In this document: positions 1 through 8,019 of the stretch, piece by piece
How positions within the stretch are numbered: position 1 is the stretch's first letter
How the letters are laid out: each line of letters begins with the position of its first letter
Origin: an uncultured Treponema sp.
Lineage (GTDB): Bacteria; Spirochaetota; Spirochaetia; Treponematales; Treponemataceae
Direction: 5' to 3'
NCBI GenBank assembly: GCA_937902125.1
Contig: CALDIB010000087.1
Span: 56,679-120,678, forward strand
DNA: 64,000 bases
The notes under the pieces: model-generated
The model's database searches: none
The model's input: the letters and a program-made list of their open reading frames with translations, nothing else
What the model was told of the DNA's origin: nothing
Position numbers and translations under genes: made by a program

Positions 1-288
1 CCGGCCTTGAACAAAAGGCCCTCTGTCGTTTATGCGCACCACCACCGATTTTCCGTTGGAAAGGTTTGTCACTTTTACTTTTGTGTTAAAGGGAAGGGTC
101 TTGTGCGCGGCGGTCAAGTCATACATATTGAAAGTCTCGCCGTTGGAAGTTTTTCGGCCGTGATACTTGTCGGCGTAATACGAGGCCACCGCGCTGTTTT
201 TGTAAAGGGCAAGCTTGTTGCCGGCAAAGATTTTAGCGGCGCAAAATGCCGCCAAGAAAAATGCCAAAAATAAAATCGATTTTCTCAT
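1..288 (-). CDS. RlpA-like septal ring lytic transglycosylase, 5' part
   Basis: The reading frame starts at 288 and runs off the left edge, so only the first 96 codons are present. A signal peptide ([19 protein letters not shown]) precedes a double-psi beta-barrel start with the hallmark pieces [32 protein letters not shown] and [11 protein letters not shown]. These are the RlpA signatures, including the conserved H-x-T-L-P-F and N-D-R-G-P motifs. RlpA proteins act on naked peptidoglycan glycan strands in the cell wall at division. Whether a C-terminal SPOR domain follows cannot be seen. The call rests on motifs and is fairly sure. Confidence 0.88.
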   Translation of the reverse strand, partial: MRKSILFLAFFLAAFCAAKIFAGNKLALYKNSAVASYYADKYHGRKTSNGETFNMYDLTAAHKTLPFNTKVKVTNLSNGKSVVVRINDRGPFVQGR

Positions 289-366
289 ATTGTTATTGTC
301 GGCAAGAAATTGCATTAGGTAAAGAAAAAAAACGCGCGAGGGAGCGGGGCGGCTGGCGAAAAAAGC

Positions 367-1161
367 CTAGGACAAAAGCATTTTGTCGCTCAAAGTGTCT
401 TCGCCGCCTTGAACGCTAAAGCGCTCAAGCAAATCCTTAACCTCAAGCTTTTTCTTTTCCTCGCCGCCGGCCTCGTAAACAATATGGCCGTCAAGCATCA
501 TAATCAAGCGGTTTCCGTAGCGAATGGCGTCCCGCATGTTGTGGGTGACCATAAATGTAGTGAGCCTGTCGCGCTGGACAAAAAATTCTGTAAGTTCCAA
601 AACCTTTTTTGCGGTCTTTGGATCAAGTGCGGCCGTGTGCTCGTCCAAAAGCAAGAGCTTTGGCTTTTGCAAAACGGCCATCAAAAGGGTCAAGGCCTGG
701 CGCTGTCCGCCGCTCAAAAGTCCGACTTTCGCGGTCATTCGCTCTTCCAAGCCCAACTCCAACTTTGCCAGCGCTTCCTTAAAAAGGCCGCGCTCTTTTT
801 GGGTTATTCCCCAAGCCAAAGTTCTTTGCTTTCCCCGCCTGTAGGCCAGCGCCAGATTTTCTTCTATTTGCATATTGGCGCAAGTTCCAAGCATAGGGTC
901 TTGAAAAACGCGGCCCAAATATTTCGCGCGCTTGTGTTCCTTGATGTGGGTCAAGTCGTTTCCGTCAAGCAGGATTGAGCCGGAATCGCAAGAATGAACT
1001 CCGGCGATTAAATTTAGAAGCGTTGACTTTCCGGCGCCGTTTCCGCCAATAACAGTGACAAAGTCTCCGTCGCTCAGCGTAAGGCTCACGTCTTTTAAAG
1101 CGCGGCGCTCGGTAATAAGGCCTGGATTGAATGTCTTTGAAACGTGTCTAACTTCAAGCAT
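367..1161 (-). CDS. ABC transporter ATP-binding protein
   Basis: A 264-residue nucleotide-binding subunit. Walker A GGNGAGKS lies at about residues 39-46, the signature LSGGQRQALTLLMA in the middle, and Walker B LLLLDEHTAALDP follows, with a switch His in VTHNMRDAI. The start at 1161 has the SD GGAGGAAG and overlaps the permease stop (ATGCTTGA); a longer frame upstream only reads through the permease gene. With the two genes upstream it forms a permease/ATPase/binding-protein importer. The family with a PF04392 binding protein includes the tryptophan importer TrpXYZ, but the substrate here is unproven. Confidence 0.9.
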   Translation of the reverse strand: MLEVRHVSKTFNPGLITERRALKDVSLTLSDGDFVTVIGGNGAGKSTLLNLIAGVHSCDSGSILLDGNDLTHIKEHKRAKYLGRVFQDPMLGTCANMQIEENLALAYRRGKQRTLAWGITQKERGLFKEALAKLELGLEERMTAKVGLLSGGQRQALTLLMAVLQKPKLLLLDEHTAALDPKTAKKVLELTEFFVQRDRLTTFMVTHNMRDAIRYGNRLIMMLDGHIVYEAGGEEKKKLEVKDLLERFSVQGGEDTLSDKMLLS

Positions 1162-2155
1162 TGTGGCTTCCTCCCATAAGAGCGTCGTCTGTCTTTGCCA
1201 CGTTCTCCGCGACAAAAGCGTCGTTGGGCGGATTGGCCACAATGTTTTTTCGTTTGTTGAATTTCTTTTTTAGGACAGGAAGGGAAAGCGCCAGAGCCAC
1301 GATTATGGCGCTGAACAATTTCATGTCCTGAGTCTTCATTCCCAACTGAAGAACAAGCGCGATAATCAAGCGGTAAATTACCGAGCCTACCGCCACGCCC
1401 AAAAGTTGAACCCAAAATGAAAATCTTTGTCCAAAGAAAACTTCGCCGATGATTATTGAAGCCAAGCCTATGACAATGGTTCCGATTCCCATGCTCACGT
1501 CGCCAAAGCGCTGCTGCTGCATGACCAAGCCGCCGCTCAAAGCCACAAGGCCGTTGCTTATCATCAAGGCCAAAAGCTTCATGTTGTCCGTGTTGATTCC
1601 CTGGGCGCGGCTCATGTGGGCGTTGTTGCCCGTGGAGCGAATGGCGCTTCCGATTTCCGTTCCAAAAAACCAATAAAGCGCTGCGATTACAAGAACGGCA
1701 AAAACAAGGCCTGCGATAAGGCTGGTCCAAGTTGAAGCCATGTCGCGGAATTTCTGGGCCAAGCCAAAAGCGTCGCTGATGTAAGTCATAATCGTTTTGT
1801 CGCCCCGCGCCAAAGGCTTGTTGGGGCCGCCCAAAACTCGCAGGTTAATTGAATAAAGCGCCAACTGCATCAAGATTCCGGCAAGAATTCCGGGAATGTT
1901 CAACTTAGTGTGAAGAAGGCCGGTAATGGCGCCCGCAATCATTCCCGCAAACACGGCGACTAAAAGCGCGAGCAGGGGATTCATTCCGCCGGCGATTAAA
2001 ATGGCGCAAGAACAGCCGCCCAAAGCAAAGGAGCCGTCAACAGTCATGTCGGCAAAGTCCAAGATTTTAAATGTAATGTAAACTCCCAGCGCCATGATTC
2101 CCCAGAGAATTCCCTGGCTGGCGGCGCCTAGCATAGATGCCATAAAGGGCGGCAT
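1154..2155 (-). CDS. ABC transporter permease (branched-chain amino acid/TrpY-like)
   Basis: A 333-residue polytopic membrane protein with about eight to nine hydrophobic segments, of the BPD_transp_2 type (GILWGIMALGVYITFKILDF near the N-terminus, and the conserved FADMTVDGSFALGG). The start at 2155 follows the SD GGAGGAAC; an upstream ATG at 2194 lacks this. The gene sits between the binding protein and the ATPase and overlaps the ATPase start by 8 bases, so translation is probably coupled. It would form the inner-membrane channel of the importer. Confidence 0.88.
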   Translation of the reverse strand: MPPFMASMLGAASQGILWGIMALGVYITFKILDFADMTVDGSFALGGCSCAILIAGGMNPLLALLVAVFAGMIAGAITGLLHTKLNIPGILAGILMQLALYSINLRVLGGPNKPLARGDKTIMTYISDAFGLAQKFRDMASTWTSLIAGLVFAVLVIAALYWFFGTEIGSAIRSTGNNAHMSRAQGINTDNMKLLALMISNGLVALSGGLVMQQQRFGDVSMGIGTIVIGLASIIIGEVFFGQRFSFWVQLLGVAVGSVIYRLIIALVLQLGMKTQDMKLFSAIIVALALSLPVLKKKFNKRKNIVANPPNDAFVAENVAKTDDALMGGSHNA

Positions 2156-2244
2156 AGTTGTTCCTCCAAAAAGTGTCTTATTGCGGATTGACAATTAAAA
2201 AATCAATCCGCAAAAGGAGCGTGTCAAGTCGGCAATGACCGTTC

Positions 2245-3192
2245 TTACTTAATCAAGTCGGCGGGAATTTCGATTCCCAGTTCGGCGGCGATTTCCTTGT
2301 TGCAGGCAAAGTCGCAGTTTTCCAAATATTGAATCGGCATGTCGGCCGGATTTTTTTTGTCCTTCAAAACTTCAACGGCCATCTTGGCTGTCTGCTTTCC
2401 CAACTCGTAATAGTTGATTCCGTAAGTGGCCAAGCCGCCGCCAGAAACCATTCCTTCCTCGCCGCAAATAACGGGAATCTTGTTGGGCGTGGTGACAAGC
2501 GCCACGGTCGCCATTGAAGAAGCGATCATATTGTCGGTGGGCGTGTAAATGGCGTCAACTTTTCCAACCAAACTTTGGACAACTTGCTGAACTTCGTTTG
2601 TGTTTGAGACCGTGGCTTCAACAAAGTCAAGGCCTTCTTTTTTGCAAGCCTCTTCCGCAAGGTTTGCCTGGAACCTTGAATTTTCTTCGCTGGAGCAAAA
2701 GAGAACGGCGATTTTTTTTGCGGAAGGAATCAAGCGCTTGAGCAAGGCGATTTGCGCGGCGCAAGGAGTCAAGTCGGAAGTGCCGGAAACGTTTGTGCCG
2801 GGCTTTTCGTTGGACTCAACCAACTGGGCGCTTTTGGGGTCGGTGACAGAAGAAACCAAAATCGGAATCTCTGTGGTCATGTTGGCCACGGCTTGCGCGG
2901 CGGGAGTGGCGATGGCAAAAATCAAGTCGCTCCTGTCGTTCACCAATTTTTGCGCGATGGTCACGCAGTTGGACTGCTCGCCCTGCGCGTTTTCGTAGTC
3001 AATGACGATGTTTTGTCCGTCAACGTAACCGGCCTCTTTCAAGCCGTCAACAAAGCCCTGATAGTTTTTGTCAAGGGCGGGGTGCTCAACCAATTGGATT
3101 ACGCCGATTTTAATTTTTTTGTCTTTGTTTCCGCAAGAGCAGAACGTCAAGGCGGCCGCCAAAATCGCGGCAACAACAGCAATTTTTTTCAT
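2245..3192 (-). CDS. ABC transporter substrate-binding lipoprotein (PF04392/TrpX-like)
   Basis: A 315-residue lipoprotein with a signal peptide and a relaxed lipobox ending LTFCSC-GNKD. The body matches the ABC_sub_bind family: IKIGVIQLVEHPALD, GFVDGLKEAGYVDGQN, VNDRSDLIFAIATPAAQAV, and a second lobe with KKIAVLFCSSEENS. Related proteins bind aromatic amino acids such as tryptophan or tyrosine. It is first in the operon, has the SD GAGAGGAAG, and has a TATAAT at 3230-3235 about 35 bases upstream of the start. The same domain type recurs as the sensor of the hybrid kinase at 56,632-60,156. Confidence 0.9.
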   Translation of the reverse strand: MKKIAVVAAILAAALTFCSCGNKDKKIKIGVIQLVEHPALDKNYQGFVDGLKEAGYVDGQNIVIDYENAQGEQSNCVTIAQKLVNDRSDLIFAIATPAAQAVANMTTEIPILVSSVTDPKSAQLVESNEKPGTNVSGTSDLTPCAAQIALLKRLIPSAKKIAVLFCSSEENSRFQANLAEEACKKEGLDFVEATVSNTNEVQQVVQSLVGKVDAIYTPTDNMIASSMATVALVTTPNKIPVICGEEGMVSGGGLATYGINYYELGKQTAKMAVEVLKDKKNPADMPIQYLENCDFACNKEIAAELGIEIPADLIK

Positions 3193-3255
3193 AAACTTCC
3201 TCTCATACTTTTATTAAAAAGTGAGAAATATTATAGTGAATTTTGCAAAGGAATT

Positions 3256-4077
3256 CTAGCGCTTTTGGCGGAGTTGGAGGACTTGCTCCACGGAAAGGCC
3301 TGTTATTTGCGCGACTTGCTCGATGGTTCCAACATTTAAGTTCAGCATATTGCGCGCGGCTTCAACGGCTTTGGCTTGTCGGCCTTCTTCAATCGCGTCT
3401 TCCCTAATGTATGTCTTTTCACGCTCCCATTCCATGTACTGCTTCCTCCATTGCGTGTTGCGCTTGGCGTCGCGCAAGAGCTCCAGCACCCTGCCGGTGA
3501 ACTTGTCCGTGGCCCTGTTCTCGGTGACCATGCGCAAAAAGGCCTTTTGCCTTTCGTCAAAAAGTTTAGCGCAATTCTTGGAAATAAAAAAGTACTTGAA
3601 AGTCCTGTCGCCCAACTTTATTTTTGGATTCTCGGAGCAGAGGTTTTCAAAGGTGTACTTTGCCAGCCCTTCCTTAAAAATGTCGTCAACGCAAATGAAT
3701 ATGATGTAGGACGTTTTTAGGTCCTTGTACTTTTGCCCTGACTTCAACAAGTCAACGTCGATTACGCCTTGGTAGTAACGCGAGCGTTCAGGGAGCTCCT
3801 TTGTGTCGGCGGCCTGCATTTCTATGTTATAAACTTTGAGTCCGTCAGCATCCTTTGCGTAAACGTCCAGTCTGACGCCCTTGCTGTCAAAATCGATGTT
3901 GATTTCTTCTTCTTGACTCATCTCAATCCTCTCAATTTTGAACTCAAGCAGAATTTCCAAAAGTTCTTTGCAAACGTCGGGATTGTGCCTCATGATTTTG
4001 TAAAAAATGAAGTTGTTTGCAAGCGTGGCGTTCTGCCATTTTTCTTCGAGCGTCTGCTCTTTTTTGATTTCGTTCAT
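3256..4077 (-). CDS. Rpn family PD-(D/E)XK nuclease / putative transposase
   Basis: A 273-residue protein of the recombination-promoting nuclease group (TIGR01784-like), which spirochaetes often carry in many copies. Visible core: RLDVYAKDADGLKVYNIEMQ, which gives the D...(E)xQ nuclease motif, then ERSRYYQGVIDVDLLKSGQKY and YIIFICVDD. The C-terminal part is charged and ends in a helix-turn-helix-like VAQITGLSVEQVLQLRQ. The start at 4077 has a perfect SD (AAGGAGGTT). No inverted-repeat ends are seen around it, so it is not a simple insertion sequence. Confidence 0.88.
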   Translation of the reverse strand: MNEIKKEQTLEEKWQNATLANNFIFYKIMRHNPDVCKELLEILLEFKIERIEMSQEEEINIDFDSKGVRLDVYAKDADGLKVYNIEMQAADTKELPERSRYYQGVIDVDLLKSGQKYKDLKTSYIIFICVDDIFKEGLAKYTFENLCSENPKIKLGDRTFKYFFISKNCAKLFDERQKAFLRMVTENRATDKFTGRVLELLRDAKRNTQWRKQYMEWEREKTYIREDAIEEGRQAKAVEAARNMLNLNVGTIEQVAQITGLSVEQVLQLRQKR

Positions 4078-4257
4078 GCGAACCTCCTTAAAGCGCGGCC
4101 TGATTTTTTGCCGTTGCAACTATAAGGTAGGATTTTTTATCAAGAATTTAGTGTTTTTTTGAGGAAATTCGTAAAAAATTTTAGTTATCCCTATACGGAC
4201 ACTTTGAATTCCAGTATGAAAGAGAGGTGGAACATATGCTGGGAAAAGCAAAAAGCG

Positions 4258-4920
4258 CTAGTCCAAGGTAAATGAAATTCCAAACGACGGCTTGATATAA
4301 TAGCCGCCAAAATCAACGCTAAGGCTTTCCGTGGCTGACCTTGACCCTAGCTTGGCCGACTCAGTTCCAAATCCAAACAAAGGAAGCCCGATTAAACATG
4401 AAGCGTACATTCCAACACTGTCAGAAATTCTCAAAGTGCCTGAAAAATCAAACCCAGCAAAAAACATCATGGTGAGTGCCTTCAGTTCAACATTATATAT
4501 GTCATAATTATACACATATGAGTATCGCTTTTTTAAAACCGAAAAGTCATAACCAAAAACGCCTGCAATGCTGGCAATAGCCCTTTCATTTCGGACAAAC
4601 GCATAGCCCAAACCTAGTTCAGCGTTAAAGTCAAAGCCCCATTGCGGATCGCCGTCAACAAAATCATCAACCCTCAAACCGCCAAGTTCAAGCCCGGCTT
4701 GAAGCAAAAAGCCGCTTGGTTCATGAATTGATTGAGCCTTGAAATCCAGTCCGAGCCCAAAGCCTTTCATTTCTGAACTTCCGGCGCTGTCCGACACGCC
4801 AACTTTAAAAACCGGGATTCCTAGGCCAAGATTCAAATTATTAATCCAATCTGACCAATCAAAAGCAAAAAGACCAAAAGACAAACAAAACATTGATATA
4901 AAAACAAAAAACTTTTTCAT
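4258..4920 (-). CDS. Outer-membrane beta-barrel-like protein
   Basis: A 220-residue protein with a clear signal peptide (MKKFFVFISMFCLSFGLFA) followed by alternating glycine and aromatic segments (NLNLGLGIPVF, GFGLGLDFKA, LGLGYAFV, FGGYYIKPSFGISFTLD) typical of small outer-membrane barrels. It could also be a surface protein of unknown role. The SD AGGAG lies upstream. It is divergent from the XRE regulator at 5062, and an inverted repeat (4965-4985) sits just downstream of its predicted promoter, so control by that regulator is plausible. Confidence 0.7.
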   Translation of the reverse strand: MKKFFVFISMFCLSFGLFAFDWSDWINNLNLGLGIPVFKVGVSDSAGSSEMKGFGLGLDFKAQSIHEPSGFLLQAGLELGGLRVDDFVDGDPQWGFDFNAELGLGYAFVRNERAIASIAGVFGYDFSVLKKRYSYVYNYDIYNVELKALTMMFFAGFDFSGTLRISDSVGMYASCLIGLPLFGFGTESAKLGSRSATESLSVDFGGYYIKPSFGISFTLD

Positions 4921-4964
4921 TTCAAATGCTCCTATACAGCAAATTAAACCATAAAACTAAAAAT

Positions 4965-4985
4965 ATATTGCTCTACAAGCAATAT
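4965..4985. promoter_or_regulatory. Candidate operator: ATATTGC-N7-GCAATAT
   Basis: A perfect 7-base inverted repeat with a 7-base spacer lies in the divergent region between the outer-membrane protein (4920) and the XRE regulator (5062). It falls just downstream of the predicted -10 of the outer-membrane gene, where a repressor would block transcription. That the XRE protein binds it is inference. Confidence 0.4.
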
Positions 4986-4992
4986 CACTTCA

Positions 4993-5021
4993 ATATTATA
5001 GCGTAAAAAACCCTATGTCAA
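4993..5021 (-). promoter_or_regulatory. Promoter of outer-membrane protein 4258-4920
   Basis: On the minus strand TTGACA (5016-5021) is followed after 17 bases by TAATAT (4993-4998). An overlapping TATAAT (4995-5000) would give a 15-base spacer. Confidence 0.55.
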
Positions 5022-5061
5022 GTAAAAAATAGCCTATAATGCTTTAAAAGGAACGGTTTGA

Positions 5062-5376
5062 ATGACAGAGGACGCTTTTAGAGACAGACTGCGCTTTTTA
5101 AGGAACGAGCGGAAAATTTCCGCGCGGGAAATGAGCCTTGCCCTTGGCCAAAACGAAAGCTACATCAACAAAATAGAAACCGGAAAGTGCTCCACCAGCG
5201 TCGGCTCTTTCTTAAAAATTTGCGACTACCTGAACATTCAGCCAAAAGATTTTTTTAACGAAAGCGTTCAAAACACAAAGACAAAGGACGCGGTCATTTT
5301 GGATTTTTTCCACAAGCTTTCCAGCCGCCAGTCCGAATACATTCTGGCCCTGCTGCAAGATTTGACGGAAGAGTAA
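5062..5376 (+). CDS. XRE-family transcriptional regulator
   Basis: A 104-residue protein. Residues about 7-60 form a Cro/CI helix-turn-helix (RFLRNERKISAREMSLALG, QNESYINKIETGKCSTSVGS), followed by a short helical tail probably for dimerisation. An AAGGA SD and an upstream TATAAT (5035-5040) support the start. It is divergent from the outer-membrane gene at 4920 and is the natural candidate to bind the inverted repeat at 4965-4985. The target is not shown by sequence alone. Confidence 0.85.
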   Translation: MTEDAFRDRLRFLRNERKISAREMSLALGQNESYINKIETGKCSTSVGSFLKICDYLNIQPKDFFNESVQNTKTKDAVILDFFHKLSSRQSEYILALLQDLTEE

Positions 5377-5442
5377 GGCTAGCAATAAAACTTCAATGAC
5401 TTTTTGCCGAATATAACATAGTAACTTCCGATGCGAAGAATA

Positions 5443-5715
5443 TTAGGCAATTTTTATTCCCCCGCATGCAGCGTATTTAAACAATGTCTGAGCGTTATGC
5501 GATAAAAATTCCTCAAAAAACTTCAAATCGTCGGCGCTAAAATATTCATTAAAAATCCATTTGTAAGAAGGCAGTTCGCATCGAGCGGAACAAAATCCGC
5601 CAGCTTCTCGAGGACGCTCAAACTGAACCTCTATGGATTTTAATTCCCCGCTATTCTTGAGTTCCGAGTGCGCTATTATTGTTTTGTCCGACAATTCAAC
5701 ATACTGATAAAACAT
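5443..5715 (-). CDS. Small protein of unknown function
   Basis: A 90-residue soluble protein without signal peptide or membrane segment; I do not recognise the family. The start at 5715 is chosen because GAGGAGG lies 6 bases upstream; a start at 5739 would add eight residues without a good SD. A TATAAT preceded by GCGCGC lies at 5745-5756 on the minus strand, giving a normal leader. The sequence is mixed alpha/beta in pattern, with three Cys, two of them close together (FCSARC). Confidence 0.7.
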   Translation of the reverse strand: MFYQYVELSDKTIIAHSELKNSGELKSIEVQFERPREAGGFCSARCELPSYKWIFNEYFSADDLKFFEEFLSHNAQTLFKYAACGGIKIA

Positions 5716-5860
5716 TGACCGCCTCCTCGCATTATTCAAAACGAATTATAGCGCGCGTTAGTAAAAAAATCAAACGGCGGCGCAAAAAAAACGTCTAGCC
5801 ACGCGAGCGGACACGTAAACACTTCCACTAGCAAAACGGCGGCACTATCAGCCAACCAAA

Positions 5861-6610
5861 CTACTTCCTGGCCACAATAACCATCGTTGACATATTATGG
5901 TTGTAAGGTTCAAAGTTGTAGCCGCCGTATAATTCCGCGCTCTTAAAGCCTGAGGCCAAAATAAGGCGCTTGAGTTCCACCGCGCTGTAGAGGCGCTGGA
6001 CAAATTCGTGCTCGATGCGACCGCCGTCCTTTCCAAGCAAAATCCATTTTGAGCGAAGGCCCTCCCATGCGCCTTCAACGCTAAACTTGGTCAGCACCGT
6101 CATGCCGGCGCGCTCAAACCATTCGCCTTCAGTCCAGAACTTAATCGCAGTTTCGCGGCTGACGCATTCCAAAATAAAAAAGCCGCCGTCCTTAACGCAG
6201 TCGCAGATGCGGCGCAAAATTTGGATGTCCTCCTCTATCGTGTCGCAGTAGCCAAAAGAAGTGTAAAGGTTTATCGCCGCGTCAAACTTTTTTTTGCTGG
6301 TGAACGTCCTAAGGTCGTCCTTTATCCATTCGATTTTCACGCCCTCGTCGGCGGCGCTTTCTTTGGCGGCGTCAAGTTCAGATTGAATCAAGTCAACGCC
6401 GGTCACTTTCAGGCCCCGCAGGGCAAGCTCGACGCTGATTCTTCCAGGACCGCAGCCAGCGTCCAAAACGCTTGAGCCTTTGGAAAGGCCAGCGATTTTG
6501 CAAACCGCTTCGGCGACGCCAGGAGCCTCCGCCCACTTTGGCGCGTCAAACATAATCGGCCCGTAATTTTTCCAAAAAGATTCGTTTTCAAACCAAGAGC
6601 GTTCCGCCAT
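5861..6610 (-). CDS. Class I SAM-dependent methyltransferase
   Basis: A 249-residue protein with SAM motif I VLDAGCGPGRISVELALRG, the acidic ribose-binding GVDLIQ, and motif III-like GFFILECVSRET. The N-terminus (WFENESFWKNYGPIMFD) resembles small-molecule methyltransferases. The start at 6610 has the SD GGGAGG; the longer frame from 6694 lacks one. A TAGAAT preceded by GCGCGC lies at 6637-6648. The acceptor substrate is unknown. Confidence 0.85.
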   Translation of the reverse strand: MAERSWFENESFWKNYGPIMFDAPKWAEAPGVAEAVCKIAGLSKGSSVLDAGCGPGRISVELALRGLKVTGVDLIQSELDAAKESAADEGVKIEWIKDDLRTFTSKKKFDAAINLYTSFGYCDTIEEDIQILRRICDCVKDGGFFILECVSRETAIKFWTEGEWFERAGMTVLTKFSVEGAWEGLRSKWILLGKDGGRIEHEFVQRLYSAVELKRLILASGFKSAELYGGYNFEPYNHNMSTMVIVARK

Positions 6611-6724
6611 AAGACCTCCCTTCAAGCGACGATTTAATTCTAGCGCGCATCCCGCTTTATTGCTAGAGAAAGAATTTGCTTCAAGCATTTCCACAATTAT
6701 AGAATCTTTATCTTGTTTTTAGAA

Positions 6725-7999
6725 TCAAAAACTCGCTCCGCCGGAAAGAGAGAACTGAACTGCGTCTTCGTTGATGTTGTAGGCCACGCCCATGGCAAAG
6801 GCTGGAAAGGCCAGCTTTGAAAAATAAAAGCGCGCCCCGCCTTCAGGTCCAACGCACACATACAGGGACCCGTCCCAATCTTTTGCGGCGGCCAATTCAA
6901 AAAGTCCATACAAAGAAAGAAGTCCAAATTTTGTCTTGAGCAAGGCCGCCTCAAAGCCCGTGTAAAATCCAAAAATTTGGTCTGTCACAAATTTTGTGGG
7001 AAGCAAGGTCACGCCGGAAAGGGAGCGGCCGACATAATTTGTCTCAAGCAAATTGTTTGAAAAAAATCCTTTGCAGCCGGACATAAGCCTAAGTCTGGGA
7101 ATAACCGCCCGCTGGACTTGCGCTGAAAAATTAAATGTGGGAGCGAAGCGCTGGCTTGAAACGTCCGAAAACAAAAGTTCCGTTCCAACAGAAAATGAGT
7201 TGACGCTCAAGAAAAATCCGTTCCACGAAGAAGACGCGATTCCCCAAGAGGCTTCCGCGCTCCATTGATTTCTCCGCTGAACTTGCGGCGAGTCTATGGG
7301 ATTAAAAAATGAATAGCCGACTCCAACGCTGGCATGAGTTGAATTTGTGGGCTTGAACAAAAGGGCGCCCTTGACTCCAGCGTAAAAATTGTCGTATTCA
7401 AAAACCTTGTAATTTTTTGAGTTGGCGAACTGATGCAAACTTTTTGAAACGTTTCCCGCCACAGAAAAACCAAGGCCGCCTTTTTTTGCCGGCGGCTTTT
7501 GAAAAAAACCGGCGCCCATCACTCCGCTTGAAGAATAAAGGCCGCCGACTGTCGCCATGCAATGTTGGCCCAGCGCGTTCATGTCCATTACAAAAAGGCC
7601 GGCTCCAAAAGAATCGCCTGTGTAATATCCAAAGGGCAAGGGAATCAAGCTCCACTTTTCTTTAAAAGAAATGTCAACGGCGGCCTCTTCTTCAGAAATT
7701 TGGGAATAAGAAACTTTTATTTGGTCAAAAAGATTTTCGGCCTGCAATTTTGTTTCGACGGCTTTTAAAGTTTTTTCGTCGGCGCTCTTGTCCAAAAATT
7801 CGGCAAGCAAATTGTCCATGTAAGAGCGGCGGGTTCTTTTTAATCCGTCAATGTTAAATCGGACGACTCTTAAATTTTTTGAGGAAGCGTTTTCTTTTTC
7901 TTGAACTTGCTGGCCGGCATTTTCGACATCTTGGGAATGAATGTCAAAAGAAAAAAGCGCCGCTAATAAAAGGGCTGACAGCAAAACACTTTTTTTCAT
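6725..7999 (-). CDS. Omp85/BamA-TamA-like outer-membrane protein
   Basis: A 424-residue protein with signal peptide, one POTRA-like segment (VVRFNIDGLKRTRRSYMDN ... KTLKAVETKLQAENLFDQIKV), and a long beta-barrel rich in alternating glycine and aromatics that ends in ...SGGASF, with the C-terminal Phe typical of barrel proteins. It is much shorter than BamA (which has five POTRA domains), so it is more likely an accessory Omp85 or patatin-less surface-antigen type. It follows the sensor kinase gene by 20 bases, at the end of a response regulator/kinase/barrel operon, which suggests an envelope-stress link. Confidence 0.78.
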   Translation of the reverse strand: MKKSVLLSALLLAALFSFDIHSQDVENAGQQVQEKENASSKNLRVVRFNIDGLKRTRRSYMDNLLAEFLDKSADEKTLKAVETKLQAENLFDQIKVSYSQISEEEAAVDISFKEKWSLIPLPFGYYTGDSFGAGLFVMDMNALGQHCMATVGGLYSSSGVMGAGFFQKPPAKKGGLGFSVAGNVSKSLHQFANSKNYKVFEYDNFYAGVKGALLFKPTNSTHASVGVGYSFFNPIDSPQVQRRNQWSAEASWGIASSSWNGFFLSVNSFSVGTELLFSDVSSQRFAPTFNFSAQVQRAVIPRLRLMSGCKGFFSNNLLETNYVGRSLSGVTLLPTKFVTDQIFGFYTGFEAALLKTKFGLLSLYGLFELAAAKDWDGSLYVCVGPEGGARFYFSKLAFPAFAMGVAYNINEDAVQFSLSGGASF

Positions 8000-8019
8000 A
8001 AACTTGATTCTACAAATTT

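Noticed and set aside
409..978. Long plus-strand open frames opposite the ABC transporter and many other genes
   Set aside because: They mirror minus-strand codons, lack SDs and family motifs, and are shadow frames.
3256..4077. Complete insertion sequence around the Rpn gene
   Set aside because: No terminal inverted repeats or target duplications are visible; Rpn genes are usually stand-alone.
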